From positions 1 to 54,389 of the forward strand of contig JANQJN010000005.1 of the NCBI GenBank assembly GCA_028281625.1: 54,389 nt of DNA, in the 5' to 3' direction. This document shows, piece after piece, positions 1 through 8,517 of the stretch (positions within the stretch are counted from its first letter, which is position 1; each line of letters starts with the position of its first letter). Position numbers and translations under genes: made by a program. A model generated the notes under the pieces. It saw nothing but the letters and a program-made list of their open reading frames with translations. It did no database searches and was not told the origin of the DNA. Source of the DNA: Emcibacteraceae bacterium (GTDB lineage Bacteria > Pseudomonadota > Alphaproteobacteria > Sphingomonadales > Emcibacteraceae).

Positions 1-540
1 TGCGATGAACATCGCTTTGTAATCAACCATTTCCATGTGGCTGGTCGATATGGGTAAATTGGAGAATTGGACAATGGTGACAATCAACAACAGGCCAAAT
101 GAAATCACTACGAGTTCAGTTAGCCAGATCGAAATATAGCGCAATAACCCAAGCAGAATACCCACCGATAGGCCATACAAAAGAGCCTGCTCAGTAAAGG
201 ACAAGTCAAACCAACCTGTTTGGTAAAACTGCATCAGGCCGTAGTAAAAGGCGCAGATACCGCTTAAGAACGGTACTGAATATCGCCTGAGATAGAACAA
301 GCTCAGCATACATTCGGTTAGGCCAATTATTGCGACAATCTCGCCATACTGAGCCAATTGCTCATGCACATCCAAAAGACTTAGGGTGGAAAAATAATCA
401 GCGGCAATAGCTGCCAAAAATATCGGCAATAAAACAATTACCGGTAAGGCGTATTTTTGCTTATGCTGGGAAAGTTGCCCACCCATCATCAGTAAAATAG
501 CTATTGCCGCTGATATCAACCAAGCTTCGTGATTAAGCAT
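1..540 (-). CDS. Polytopic membrane protein of unknown function (partial, runs off window)
   Basis: Reading the minus strand from the ATG at 540 gives 180 codons without a stop to the window edge, so the gene is truncated at its C-terminus; it is absent from the ORF track because it has no stop here. The product starts MLNHEAWLISAAIAILLMMG and is very hydrophobic, with about five membrane segments separated by short charged turns. I do not recognise the family. Its start overlaps the stop of the CobN-like gene by 8 bp (533-540), so the two are almost certainly translated together, and it is probably the membrane partner of that locus. In related TonB receptor-CobN operons the following genes often encode ExbB-like or other small membrane proteins, but this sequence does not look like ExbB to me. 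Confidence 0.75.
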   Translation of the reverse strand, partial: MLNHEAWLISAAIAILLMMGGQLSQHKQKYALPVIVLLPIFLAAIAADYFSTLSLLDVHEQLAQYGEIVAIIGLTECMLSLFYLRRYSVPFLSGICAFYYGLMQFYQTGWFDLSFTEQALLYGLSVGILLGLLRYISIWLTELVVISFGLLLIVTIVQFSNLPISTSHMEMVDYKAMFIA

Positions 541-3500
541 TTCTTCTTCTCATAACCATAAATGATATAGGGATCAGAATGAGAAAAAGCCAAAGCGGAT
601 TAAAGGAAGAACCTGACGTTGCCTCCGCACTTTGTGGTGCGGTTTGTTCAACTTGCTCCGTATTTTGAGGGGTTTCGGTTTGAGCGCTCGGCTGCACTTC
701 CTGTCTTTTCAGCACCACGCCTTGCCCCTGATTGGAGTCCGACAGTGCCGCTGTCATCTGGGTCTGGTATTCTGTAAGCAAGCTCTGATTTTGTGCAAGC
801 TGATCAACAATGAAACTCTGAAGTGCTTCGTTACCACAAGTGAAGTTTCCACAACCTGCTTCATACTCTGCAACCATTTCCGCATGAATTGTGGCCAACT
901 CCACGAGTTGTTCTTCGGAAGCCTGCCATAATCCCTTGCGGGCAGTCTCAAGCATGACACCAGACATTTCCTGAAGTGCATATGGATTTTCACGTTCAAA
1001 AAACGATTGGAGATCCAGATTCTCGCTGTCGCGAATATAAACGTCGTGAAGCCTGTTCCAAACACTATCATCAATGGCATCTGGCTTCATAACATTCCAG
1101 CCGTACGTATTTCGGAAAGTCTCAGCAAATGTTTCGGCGCTGCTGGCACCACCACTGCTGAGTTCAGAAATATAAGTTGGGTTTAGAAGCGTTGTGCGCA
1201 TCTCTGTCCATACGGCTTCGTTTAGGGTTTGTAGTTTCGCCTGATTTGCGTTTCTAAAATCATTGAAATACGCTTTGGGATCACTTCCTGTCACTTCCCG
1301 CACCGCGAGGTTAAGACCGCCCATAAATTCATAAACATGATCAAGACTCAAAGCGCCCCAGGTGTTGCTGCTTCGTGGCTGAATGACCACTTCCGTGTTT
1401 TGCAGCGCCGCAGCGAACAGGTGTGGTTGATAATCACCCCAACTTCCGCTGTCTCCATATACCGCGCCCATATTTTCAAGATATTGCCGGGCAATTTCCT
1501 GATCCGTTTGCCAGCTATCACCTTGCTCTACATTTTCCATGATCGCTGTGCCGTACGCACCATTTATTCCACCAAAACTGCGACGGTAAGAATCTTCTCT
1601 TGCCTTTTGTGGCGCAACGCCTTTTTCCAACAGGTAAACTTCAGCGTCTCTAACGCCTTTGGCAACAAAGTTCTGTTCGTAGTTGTCTTCCGCTTCTGCG
1701 GCCATCACCACTGCTTCTTCGATTAACGCGAGGCGCGACGCTGCAAGATCCCGAAGTTGTCCGGCCGATTGCAAGACTACATCAATGCGGGGTCTTCCAA
1801 GTTGCTCAAGCGGGATCAAGCGAATGCCCCCCACCCGTCCAAACGGATCACGGACCGGTTCAACACCGAGAAGGTATAAAATTTCTGCGATCGTCGCCCC
1901 CTGTGTATGAATAAACTCACTGGGCCAAAGGGTGAAGCTGATTTTTTCAGGATATTCACCCTGTTCCTGATAATGCTGCTCAAGTAATGTATCAGCCAGT
2001 CTTTTGCCAACATCCCATGCTGCGACGCTCGGGGTTGTTTCAGCGTCAATGGAATACATATTTCGGCCTGTGGGAAGTGCGGATGGGTTACGCACGGGAT
2101 CACCTCCTGTGCTTGGCTCTGTATAACCACCACCAAGTGCATTTAAGATGGCATTAAACTCATAATCGGCCCCGTTTATCAGATAACTCTGATAATCCGT
2201 CACATTTTCCATCGCCTGTTTGAAGAGCTGAACATTTTGCGCAATTTTCGCTTCATGAATGCGACTGTTATTTAGCTCTTCACCAGTTTCTTCAATCGTA
2301 TTGCTTAGAGCAACGTGAAACTCAATCGGTGACATTTGATATTGCGCAGCGATATCTCCGGATAGTTTTGTTTCTAGTTCTGGCTGATCAATAAGTGTCT
2401 TTTTATAACTTTCCAGAAAGTTCAGTCGATGCGTAAGGTGCTGCCAGTCTGTTTCAACCTCCTCGTTTCTGAGGATCACCTGTGGCAGCGCCGTCAACGC
2501 TTGTTGATACTCCGCCTCTAGTCGCGCTTCTTTTTGCGCGGCAACCCGGACGGCCAGATCATCACTTTTCACCCAGCCCAGAACTTTTTCTTTGGTTTCG
2601 GGTGTCTGCATGGCAATCACAACTTGTCGCACGTCATCCTTTTCAAGTTGCGCGAGTGCTTTTCCAATGGGCGGAATGACTTTTGCCAGAAGCTTCGCTT
2701 TTTCGGCGACTTCGGGATCCAGCGCACGTGATACATCCGTAAAGGTTTGATCATTTTCCAATCCAAGCAGAAATTCCTGGGTTTCCCCGTCGCTCATGGC
2801 CTTGGCGGTTAGGTCCATCAATTCTTCTTCAGATAGATCCCGACCCACTATTTCACCGCTTCCGTCGGACGACATCGCAATGAAACCTCTGATCATTTCG
2901 CCTTGATCGATTCCCTGGTTTTCCGCGATCCAAACTTCTGTACGCTCGAGGAGCGATGGATCAACCAGTTCAGCCATTAAGGCATCGCTTTCTGTTCCGG
3001 TAAGTCGCTGATTGATCCAGTTTTGCACCTGTTCGCGTAGTTGTTGATCAACAAGTGCACTTTCCGACTGTTCCTCCGAAATGACCTGATAACTTTGAAA
3101 CATTGCATCCAAAGTCATCAGAAGCGCTGTCTGGTCGGTTTCATCCTCCGAATAGCGGTTTCCAAGTGTATAGAGGCCTTTGGTAATCTTACTTTGGGCA
3201 AGGGTTTCCAGCCACTCGGATACAGGCGAAAGCACTTCTTCCCGCCAATTCTCAAGTTCTGCTTGTAACTGACTTTCGGAAAGCTCCAGATCCTGCGCAA
3301 GTTCCAGTGACACGATCAGTTCGTTAATTTGATCCTTAAGTTCGAGCTGAACAGTCCCCTCCGTAATCGCAAATTCTGCTATGCGATCAGAAAGAACCCT
3401 AAGTTCACTGTAAAGGCCGCTTTCAAGGAAGGGCGGTGTCAGGTGCGACAAAATCGTCGCGTAGCTACGGCGTTTTGCAATGATCGCCTCTCCCACATTA

Positions 3501-5257
3501 CTCATGGTGTAAACGTAGAAATGTGGCAGATCACCGATCAGAACATCTGCCCAATCGTATGAAGAAAGTGCGACTTGTTTTCCTTGTGTGAATTCAAGGC
3601 TGCCATGGGTGCCGTAATGCATAATGGCGTCGGCTTCAAAAACTTCCTTAAGCCACATGTAAGGGGCCATGTAACTGTGGGGTGGCGCTTTTTCAGTGCC
3701 ATGCACAAGTTTAAAGGTATCCTCACCAATACCAGGCAAAGGCTGAGGAAGGAGCGCAACATTACCATACTGAAGACGTGCTACAGCGAGATATGTTTCT
3801 CCGTCCTTTTCAGTTACCATAAAGTTTCCTGGTGCGGGGCCGTACGTATTGTTTACACGTTCACACACCCCGGCGGCGAGGCTGTTCTCGCACCACTCTG
3901 CATATTGCGCGGCCGGAATAAGGGCGGGATTTCCTTCATTATAAAACTGCTCCAATAGTCCTTCAGCATAAGGGGCCATAACGGTTCCCTGAAGGTTTAT
4001 ATCGGCCTTGAACTCTTCAATATCATCTGGTAGCTCACCAAGAAAATATCCATCTTTTTTTAGCGCATGAAGCGTGTTAAAGAGGCTTGGTATAACTTCC
4101 ATATTCCCCGCAACAAGACTATTTTTTCCCGGCCCGCGGAAATAAACGATTGCAAGTTTTTTGCTCAGGTTGTCCTGATCTTTCAGAGCGAACCAGCGTT
4201 CCAGCACATCGGTAAATGTGTTCAGACGGTCCGGGATCGCCTTAAAAATTTCAAGTTGATTATCATCGCTAAATTGGGCATTGATCGCATATGGGAGGGT
4301 TGCACCGTCAATCTCCGGCATGACAATATTCATTGTGAGAAGATTTGACGTGTACCCTTGTGGGTCGTCGAGCCATTTTTCATAATTTTGAAAAACGGAT
4401 ACCGGTGCAAGGAGTGGAATATTCTGCTGTTTTAACCACTGAATGGTGCTGCTGCCACTTCCCAGCTGCAAACGGCCATGTGGCATCATCAGAACAGCAT
4501 CCGGGTCCACTTCCTGAATGAGTTCAAGCCTGCGATCAAAGCTGGCGATTGGATAAACCTGCATTCCCCGACCTTCAAGTTCATTTATAAGGCTATCCAA
4601 ATGATCCCGGTTGGCATTAAATGGGCCGGGAACACTGGTCATTAAGGCGATTTTTTTGCCTTCAGGGCTAAATTGCGGCAGCGTTTTATAATATTCCAGA
4701 TAGTTCGCCACTGTGCTGAACATTTTACTCTCGTCGAAATGGAAGAGCACGTCCATATCGATTTCTTGAGGTTCTTGCGCCGCTTCAACACCAAATGTTT
4801 TTTCGTCCAGTTTAACACGGCTATAGCGGATTAGCTGTGTGTAATTAAATTCGCCGCCATAGCGGAAATAGTCCTGAACACGCGTACGTTCCGACGCGTA
4901 TAGATTTGTCACATCGATTTGTGGATTTGTAGAAGCTTCAACAAGAATTCTTGTGCCGTTTTCGCCTGCTTCATTGAAGGCGGCTACTTGTTCGGGAGTA
5001 AGGGATAACCCTCTACCAAAAATATAGATAACATCATAATCCCCATAAGAATCTGTAGCGTTTTTGTCCAGCTGATCAATAGTGATCCAGTCGCTATCAA
5101 GTGACCCGATAATGCGGGCAGCTTGAAACCCTGCATAGTTCACCAGTGCGACTTTTGTGGTGGAAATCCAGTTGAAATAGCTCCAAACTGCAGTTGATAC
5201 CAATGCTATGGATAGAAACCAGGTTAAAAACTTCTTGTTAAATATGGACCTCAGCAT
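533..5257 (-). CDS. CobN-like chelatase subunit, membrane-anchored at both ends
   Basis: A 1574-residue CobN/magnesium-chelatase H-type protein. The hallmark block HYGTHGSLEF lies near residues 547-556, followed by the conserved DLPHFYVYTMSN stretch and LTPPF; the second conserved half contains TLWPSEFIHTQGATIAEILY. Family members insert or remove metal in tetrapyrroles. Unlike cytosolic CobN of cobalamin synthesis, this protein has an N-terminal membrane segment (about residues 10-30) and a C-terminal one (about 1550-1570) ending MRRRNA, so the body is predicted to face the periplasm. No cobS/cobT or other cobalamin genes are nearby. It lies 67 bp behind a heme/zinc-type TonB receptor, as in HmuS-like or zinc-starvation CobN-like loci. 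A good ribosome site (AGAGG, 6 nt) supports the start. CobN-like homology is firm; the substrate (heme, another tetrapyrrole or a zinc complex) is inferred. Confidence 0.9.
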   Translation of the reverse strand: MLRSIFNKKFLTWFLSIALVSTAVWSYFNWISTTKVALVNYAGFQAARIIGSLDSDWITIDQLDKNATDSYGDYDVIYIFGRGLSLTPEQVAAFNEAGENGTRILVEASTNPQIDVTNLYASERTRVQDYFRYGGEFNYTQLIRYSRVKLDEKTFGVEAAQEPQEIDMDVLFHFDESKMFSTVANYLEYYKTLPQFSPEGKKIALMTSVPGPFNANRDHLDSLINELEGRGMQVYPIASFDRRLELIQEVDPDAVLMMPHGRLQLGSGSSTIQWLKQQNIPLLAPVSVFQNYEKWLDDPQGYTSNLLTMNIVMPEIDGATLPYAINAQFSDDNQLEIFKAIPDRLNTFTDVLERWFALKDQDNLSKKLAIVYFRGPGKNSLVAGNMEVIPSLFNTLHALKKDGYFLGELPDDIEEFKADINLQGTVMAPYAEGLLEQFYNEGNPALIPAAQYAEWCENSLAAGVCERVNNTYGPAPGNFMVTEKDGETYLAVARLQYGNVALLPQPLPGIGEDTFKLVHGTEKAPPHSYMAPYMWLKEVFEADAIMHYGTHGSLEFTQGKQVALSSYDWADVLIGDLPHFYVYTMSNVGEAIIAKRRSYATILSHLTPPFLESGLYSELRVLSDRIAEFAITEGTVQLELKDQINELIVSLELAQDLELSESQLQAELENWREEVLSPVSEWLETLAQSKITKGLYTLGNRYSEDETDQTALLMTLDAMFQSYQVISEEQSESALVDQQLREQVQNWINQRLTGTESDALMAELVDPSLLERTEVWIAENQGIDQGEMIRGFIAMSSDGSGEIVGRDLSEEELMDLTAKAMSDGETQEFLLGLENDQTFTDVSRALDPEVAEKAKLLAKVIPPIGKALAQLEKDDVRQVVIAMQTPETKEKVLGWVKSDDLAVRVAAQKEARLEAEYQQALTALPQVILRNEEVETDWQHLTHRLNFLESYKKTLIDQPELETKLSGDIAAQYQMSPIEFHVALSNTIEETGEELNNSRIHEAKIAQNVQLFKQAMENVTDYQSYLINGADYEFNAILNALGGGYTEPSTGGDPVRNPSALPTGRNMYSIDAETTPSVAAWDVGKRLADTLLEQHYQEQGEYPEKISFTLWPSEFIHTQGATIAEILYLLGVEPVRDPFGRVGGIRLIPLEQLGRPRIDVVLQSAGQLRDLAASRLALIEEAVVMAAEAEDNYEQNFVAKGVRDAEVYLLEKGVAPQKAREDSYRRSFGGINGAYGTAIMENVEQGDSWQTDQEIARQYLENMGAVYGDSGSWGDYQPHLFAAALQNTEVVIQPRSSNTWGALSLDHVYEFMGGLNLAVREVTGSDPKAYFNDFRNANQAKLQTLNEAVWTEMRTTLLNPTYISELSSGGASSAETFAETFRNTYGWNVMKPDAIDDSVWNRLHDVYIRDSENLDLQSFFERENPYALQEMSGVMLETARKGLWQASEEQLVELATIHAEMVAEYEAGCGNFTCGNEALQSFIVDQLAQNQSLLTEYQTQMTAALSDSNQGQGVVLKRQEVQPSAQTETPQNTEQVEQTAPQSAEATSGSSFNPLWLFLILIPISFMVMRRRNA

Positions 5258-5283
5258 CTTATGCCTCTCCCTTATTTGTAATG

Positions 5284-5307
5284 GCGGAGCGAATAAACCC
5301 GCTCCGC
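5284..5307 (-). other. Perfect 8-bp intergenic hairpin between TonB receptor and CobN-like gene
   Basis: GCGGAGCG and CGCTCCGC flank an 8-nt loop in the 67-bp gap between the receptor stop and the CobN-like start. On the minus strand no U-run follows, so this is not a classical terminator for the receptor mRNA. It more likely acts as an mRNA stabilising or processing stem that lets receptor and chelatase be made in different amounts. Function is inferred. Confidence 0.55.
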
Positions 5308-5324
5308 TTTGATTTCAGTTACCT

Positions 5325-7610
5325 CTAAAAACGCACACCTACGGAAGCGGCAAAGCTTCTGCCAGGTGCTGCCGATGCATCAAGGTTGCCGGCTGCGTTG
5401 CTGCCTTTTGAATGAGCGCCCCAATATTTCTTGTTGGTGAGGTTATAAACAGACGCCATCACATTAAGATTTTCATTGAGCGCCCAGCGGATGGAAACGT
5501 CCTGGACACTATATGCAGGGGGTTCAAACGCCGGTAAGGGTTGACCTTGTTGAGTGAGTGGCTCCGCGTCATCGGCTGTACCAGCACCTCTCAAATGCCA
5601 ATGAAATTGCCATTCTTCAGCGGGGCTTAGGCTGATGCCCAAAACGTAACTATGCGGTGGTACGCTGTTTAGGCCGGTATCTGTAATTTTGTTCTTACCA
5701 TCAATGAAACTGGCTGCCATATTCAGGCTACCGCTCCACCCATCAGGAAGTACGCTGTCAATGAAGATCTTACTGCTGAATTCAATACCTTTAATCCGGA
5801 CTTCTTCGATATTTTGATATTGAATTTGGCGAATGGCCGTCGGACCGACAAAGATTGGTGGTTGATTCCTAAAGCCTATGGTTTGGCTGTCGATGAAATT
5901 GTCATAATTATTGTGGTACGCCGCAATTTCTGCACTTATGACATCATTGCGAAGTCTCAGCCCTACTTCAAAACCGTCACTGGTTTCCGCGGACAGATCA
6001 TTATTTGGAATGACTTCATGAGGAACACCAGGTACCGGTATCAGAATAGAGCGGCTGATATATTGCTCGGCCACTGGTGGTGATCTGAATCCAGTAGCGT
6101 AGTTGGCAAACAGAGAAAGACTATCTGTCGCGTCAAAAACCATTCCGATATGCGGTGAAAACGCTTCATCGGAGTATGTCGCTGGTACAGCATTGGCGAT
6201 ATTGAAGTTTTGATATTGTTGGTCTACCTCAGGTTTGTTCTTAAAGTAGTCATAACGAATACCCGCTGTGATATGCAAATTATCAAGCAGATCATAATAA
6301 TCCTGCAGGAAAATACCCACTTGTGTCACCTTTGCATCCGGGAAAGTCTTTCCTGGATACTGAAAGCCATTGATCACATCAGTGCTGGTTCCAGCGATCA
6401 CATCTGTTTGAAGTCGATCAACCGGCCTTGTAACAGAGCGATGCGTGAAATCGGAACCAATAAGGAAGTTATGATCACCGAACTTTTTCTGCAGGGTAAA
6501 ACTGGCGCCAAATTGCTTTTGCTCAAATTCTTCCCGCTCTTCATCAAGCATTTCTGACGCTGGGATTGGAGGAAAGACCGACCCAGGATTTTCAGTGGTT
6601 TCAAGTTCATATTGTTTGTAATTGGAATATTGGTAGCTTACCTGCCACTGCAGCTTATCGGCAAATGACAAGTCTGCTATTTCATGGGTGAGGGCAAATC
6701 GCATATTTTCCGATTTGTCCTCAGCTTCTGAACTGGTGATAGAGGTACCAGGTGGCCCGGCGATTGGTCCAATATTTGTGTTTAACTGAATATCTGAATC
6801 CTGGCGGAAATAGTCAGCCAGGATGTTAAAGGTTTGATTATCCCCACTCTTTACTTGCCATTTAAATAACACGTTATTGGCGTTGCCGTCCTTTGGATTA
6901 GGGGCAAAATCGCTGTTGATGTCCGTTTCTTCGAATTGTTGGTGCTGTACTTGGATCATGGCATGGCTGCTGCCAATTTCACCAGCGACTGTGCCGCCAA
7001 TCCTGTAGCGGTTGTCTTCACCAAAATAACCTGCGTTGGCTGACAAATAGGGTGCGCCCCCATTTGAATTCACAAGTGTCTCAGGTTCAGCTGACTTGAT
7101 AAGCACAACGCCGCCAAGAGCGTTACTTCCGTAAAGCGCTGAAGCGGGTCCTTTTAAAACTTCGATTTGTTGCAATTGAAATGGATCGAAGTTTCCCCGT
7201 CCCTGTGACGCACCGGCTGAACCAAAACCTTCCGGCATAAGGACGCCATCTTTGACCATCAATACCCGGTTACCACCGATGCCGCGAATAATGATATTGG
7301 CATCACCGTGACGATCCCCGGTTCTGTCAACTGTTATACCTGGCTCGTAACGCAGTAAATCGCTTAATTTATTCGGAGCCAGTTGTTCAATTTCCTGCTT
7401 ATCCAATACCGCGATACTGGCGGGTACCTGGTTTAGTTCGAGTACCATTCTTGGCGCGGTCACCTGAATAACATCAGTTGTATCATCCTGGGCAAACGCT
7501 GCTGAAGATGTAATGATCGATCCCGTTAGAAGGGCAGTTTTCAAACTAAACCTTATCAATCCCTTTTTTGAAATGCCATTATGGGCATAAGTGTTTGTTT
7601 TTTCACACAT
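5325..7610 (-). CDS. TonB-dependent outer-membrane receptor, heme/zinc (HmuR/ZnuD-like) type
   Basis: A 761-residue receptor with a signal peptide ending SSAAFAQ, a TonB-box region (DVIQVTAPR), a plug domain (DRHGDANIIIRGIGGNRVL; LKGPASALYGSNALGGVV) and a 22-strand-type barrel ending in an aromatic residue (ASVGVRF). The stretch GFRSPPVAEQY followed by IPNNDLSAETSDGFEVGLR matches the FRAP/NPNL-box region of heme receptors, also found in ZnuD zinc receptors. It sits behind a His-rich peptide gene and a Zur-like box, and in front of a CobN-like chelatase. The receptor assignment is firm; heme versus zinc or a metallophore is undecided. The context with a zinc-type operator favours zinc-starvation control. 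The start has an AGAG ribosome site six bases upstream. Confidence 0.93.
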   Translation of the reverse strand: MCEKTNTYAHNGISKKGLIRFSLKTALLTGSIITSSAAFAQDDTTDVIQVTAPRMVLELNQVPASIAVLDKQEIEQLAPNKLSDLLRYEPGITVDRTGDRHGDANIIIRGIGGNRVLMVKDGVLMPEGFGSAGASQGRGNFDPFQLQQIEVLKGPASALYGSNALGGVVLIKSAEPETLVNSNGGAPYLSANAGYFGEDNRYRIGGTVAGEIGSSHAMIQVQHQQFEETDINSDFAPNPKDGNANNVLFKWQVKSGDNQTFNILADYFRQDSDIQLNTNIGPIAGPPGTSITSSEAEDKSENMRFALTHEIADLSFADKLQWQVSYQYSNYKQYELETTENPGSVFPPIPASEMLDEEREEFEQKQFGASFTLQKKFGDHNFLIGSDFTHRSVTRPVDRLQTDVIAGTSTDVINGFQYPGKTFPDAKVTQVGIFLQDYYDLLDNLHITAGIRYDYFKNKPEVDQQYQNFNIANAVPATYSDEAFSPHIGMVFDATDSLSLFANYATGFRSPPVAEQYISRSILIPVPGVPHEVIPNNDLSAETSDGFEVGLRLRNDVISAEIAAYHNNYDNFIDSQTIGFRNQPPIFVGPTAIRQIQYQNIEEVRIKGIEFSSKIFIDSVLPDGWSGSLNMAASFIDGKNKITDTGLNSVPPHSYVLGISLSPAEEWQFHWHLRGAGTADDAEPLTQQGQPLPAFEPPAYSVQDVSIRWALNENLNVMASVYNLTNKKYWGAHSKGSNAAGNLDASAAPGRSFAASVGVRF

Positions 7611-7720
7611 AATAAACTCTTTAGTCGTATAAAATTTTGTGTCTATCTCAGAGAGAGACCTGTTAGAAAATAAAGTTCGAGTGTGAGGAACAATTTATCC
7701 AATAAACAATTAACCAAGCA

Positions 7721-7746
7721 TGCCAGCAATTCGAAATTGCTCGGCA
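7721..7746 (-). other. Hairpin in the leader of the TonB receptor gene
   Basis: TGCC-AGCAATT-CGA-AATTGCT-C-GGCA forms an 11-bp stem with one bulged C, in the 180-bp gap between the His-rich gene and the receptor. The minus-strand sequence after it is only moderately T-rich. It could attenuate read-through from the His-rich gene or act as a leader stem. Nothing else recognisable was seen in this gap. Confidence 0.4.
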
Positions 7747-7790
7747 CCTAATTGCATAGATTGTATTTTGGAAAACTGATAATCTCCCCA

Positions 7791-8171
7791 CTATAAAAGC
7801 AGGGACGGAGGAGCGCGTTTTTGCGAAATACTACCACTAAAACTTCCCAGAGAGAAATTGGTAAATGGCAACTTAGTGGTGAGTAAATGGTCGCTAGCAA
7901 CCAAAGAAAAATATAGGTCACAGAAACCATAGATAGATTTTTCATATGCATGGAACAGCTCACAACTATATTCAGTTTGATGCTCATCCTGATGGTCATG
8001 ACCGTGATCATGGTCGTGATGATGGTGGTGGTGATGGTGACCATCTTCATAATGAATTGTTGCATGGTGAAAAGTCGCAATCTGCATGCAAACACATGCA
8101 GAAAATGCGAGAAGTAATAGTCTCTTTATTATACTTTTGTTTCTGAGCACCAAACCCCCCAGAGAATCCAT
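7791..8171 (-). CDS. Small exported His-rich metal-binding protein
   Basis: A 126-residue product with a hydrophobic export segment (SIIKRLLLLAFSACVCMQIA) followed by a run of histidines interspersed with Asp (GHHHHHHHHDHDHGHDHQDEH), two Cys further on and the tail RAPPSLLL. Such a sequence would bind Zn2+, Ni2+ or Cu2+ in the periplasm or at the membrane, as a scavenger or chaperone. The short hydrophobic start and R-A-P-P tail resemble small DUF2946-like proteins that I associate with metal TonB receptors, but I cannot confirm the family. A GTG at 8150 preceded by a G-rich stretch is an alternative start that trims seven residues. It follows a Zur-like palindrome and precedes the TonB receptor on the same strand. 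Confidence 0.8.
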   Translation of the reverse strand: MDSLGGLVLRNKSIIKRLLLLAFSACVCMQIATFHHATIHYEDGHHHHHHHHDHDHGHDHQDEHQTEYSCELFHAYEKSIYGFCDLYFSLVASDHLLTTKLPFTNFSLGSFSGSISQKRAPPSLLL

Positions 8172-8193
8172 TTATAATTTTGAGGAACTATAA

Positions 8194-8212
8194 AACGTTA
8201 TAGTATAACATT
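8194..8212 (-). promoter_or_regulatory. Zur-like operator upstream of the metal-uptake locus
   Basis: The sequence AACGTTATAGTATAACATT contains a perfect inverted repeat GTTATA-G-TATAAC, extended by matching AA/TT outer bases. It agrees closely with the known proteobacterial Zur box (about AATGTTATANTATAACATT). It ends 23 bp upstream of the His-rich gene start, where a repressor would block transcription. The match is seen directly; Zur control is inferred. Confidence 0.7.
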
Positions 8213-8322
8213 AAAGTGTTTTTGTTCGTTCAGTGCAAACATTTTTCGAGCGGAAAATCTTTAGATGTGTCTGCTGAGACTAATGATATTGATGTTCTAA
8301 AACGCCAATTAGTTTGATTGTT

Positions 8323-8360
8323 TTTGAATGTCCGGTTTAGGTCGTTAGCGGACACTCAAA
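8323..8360. repeat. Long imperfect hairpin, possible dispersed repeat element
   Basis: TTTGAATGTCCG and CGGACACTCAAA pair at 11 of 12 positions around a 14-nt loop (GTTTAGGTCGTTAG). A TTTT follows on the plus strand, but no plus-strand gene precedes it, so it is unlikely to be a terminator in use. Elements of the form TGTCCG-loop-CGGACA recur between genes in many proteobacteria as far as I recall. Only one copy was noticed in this window. It lies 25 bp from the tRNA fragment. Confidence 0.5.
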
Positions 8361-8385
8361 TTTTACAGAAAAAACAATAGACCTG

Positions 8386-8431
8386 CCTCCGAAGGCAGAG
8401 GCCGTGAGTTCGAATCTCGCCGGGTGCGCCA
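8386..8431 (+). other. 3' half of tRNA-Arg(CCG): probable integration (att) scar
   Basis: CCTCCGAAGGCAG is the anticodon loop and 3' stem of a tRNA-Arg with anticodon CCG. It is followed by the T-arm GTGAG-TTCGAAT-CTCGC, the acceptor strand CGGGTGC, discriminator G and encoded CCA. No D-arm or 5' acceptor (GCACCCG expected) lies upstream, so it is not a working tRNA. Homology starting in the anticodon loop and running through CCA is the classic form of a tyrosine-integrase attachment duplication. In such events the intact tRNA lies at the other end of the island in the same orientation, so an island would extend leftward from here. No integrase is in the window. Confidence 0.7.
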
Positions 8432-8517
8432 GTAAACTGCTGAATAACAAATCTCGTTTGCATTTGACGTCTATAATATGAGAGATTAACGGCTTACCTT
8501 CTTATGTGTAAGGCTCC

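Noticed and set aside
533-5257. Cobalamin-synthesis cobN
   Set aside because: Membrane segments at both ends and no cobalamin genes around it; kept as CobN-like only.
7748-8095. Minus-strand 115-aa ORF overlapping the His-rich gene
   Set aside because: Shifted-frame shadow of the His codon repeat (MKMVTITTTIITTMITVMT); the 7791-8171 frame has the signal peptide and His-run.
8323-8360. Rho-independent terminator on the plus strand
   Set aside because: There is no plus-strand gene upstream and the loop is 14 nt; treated as a repeat element.
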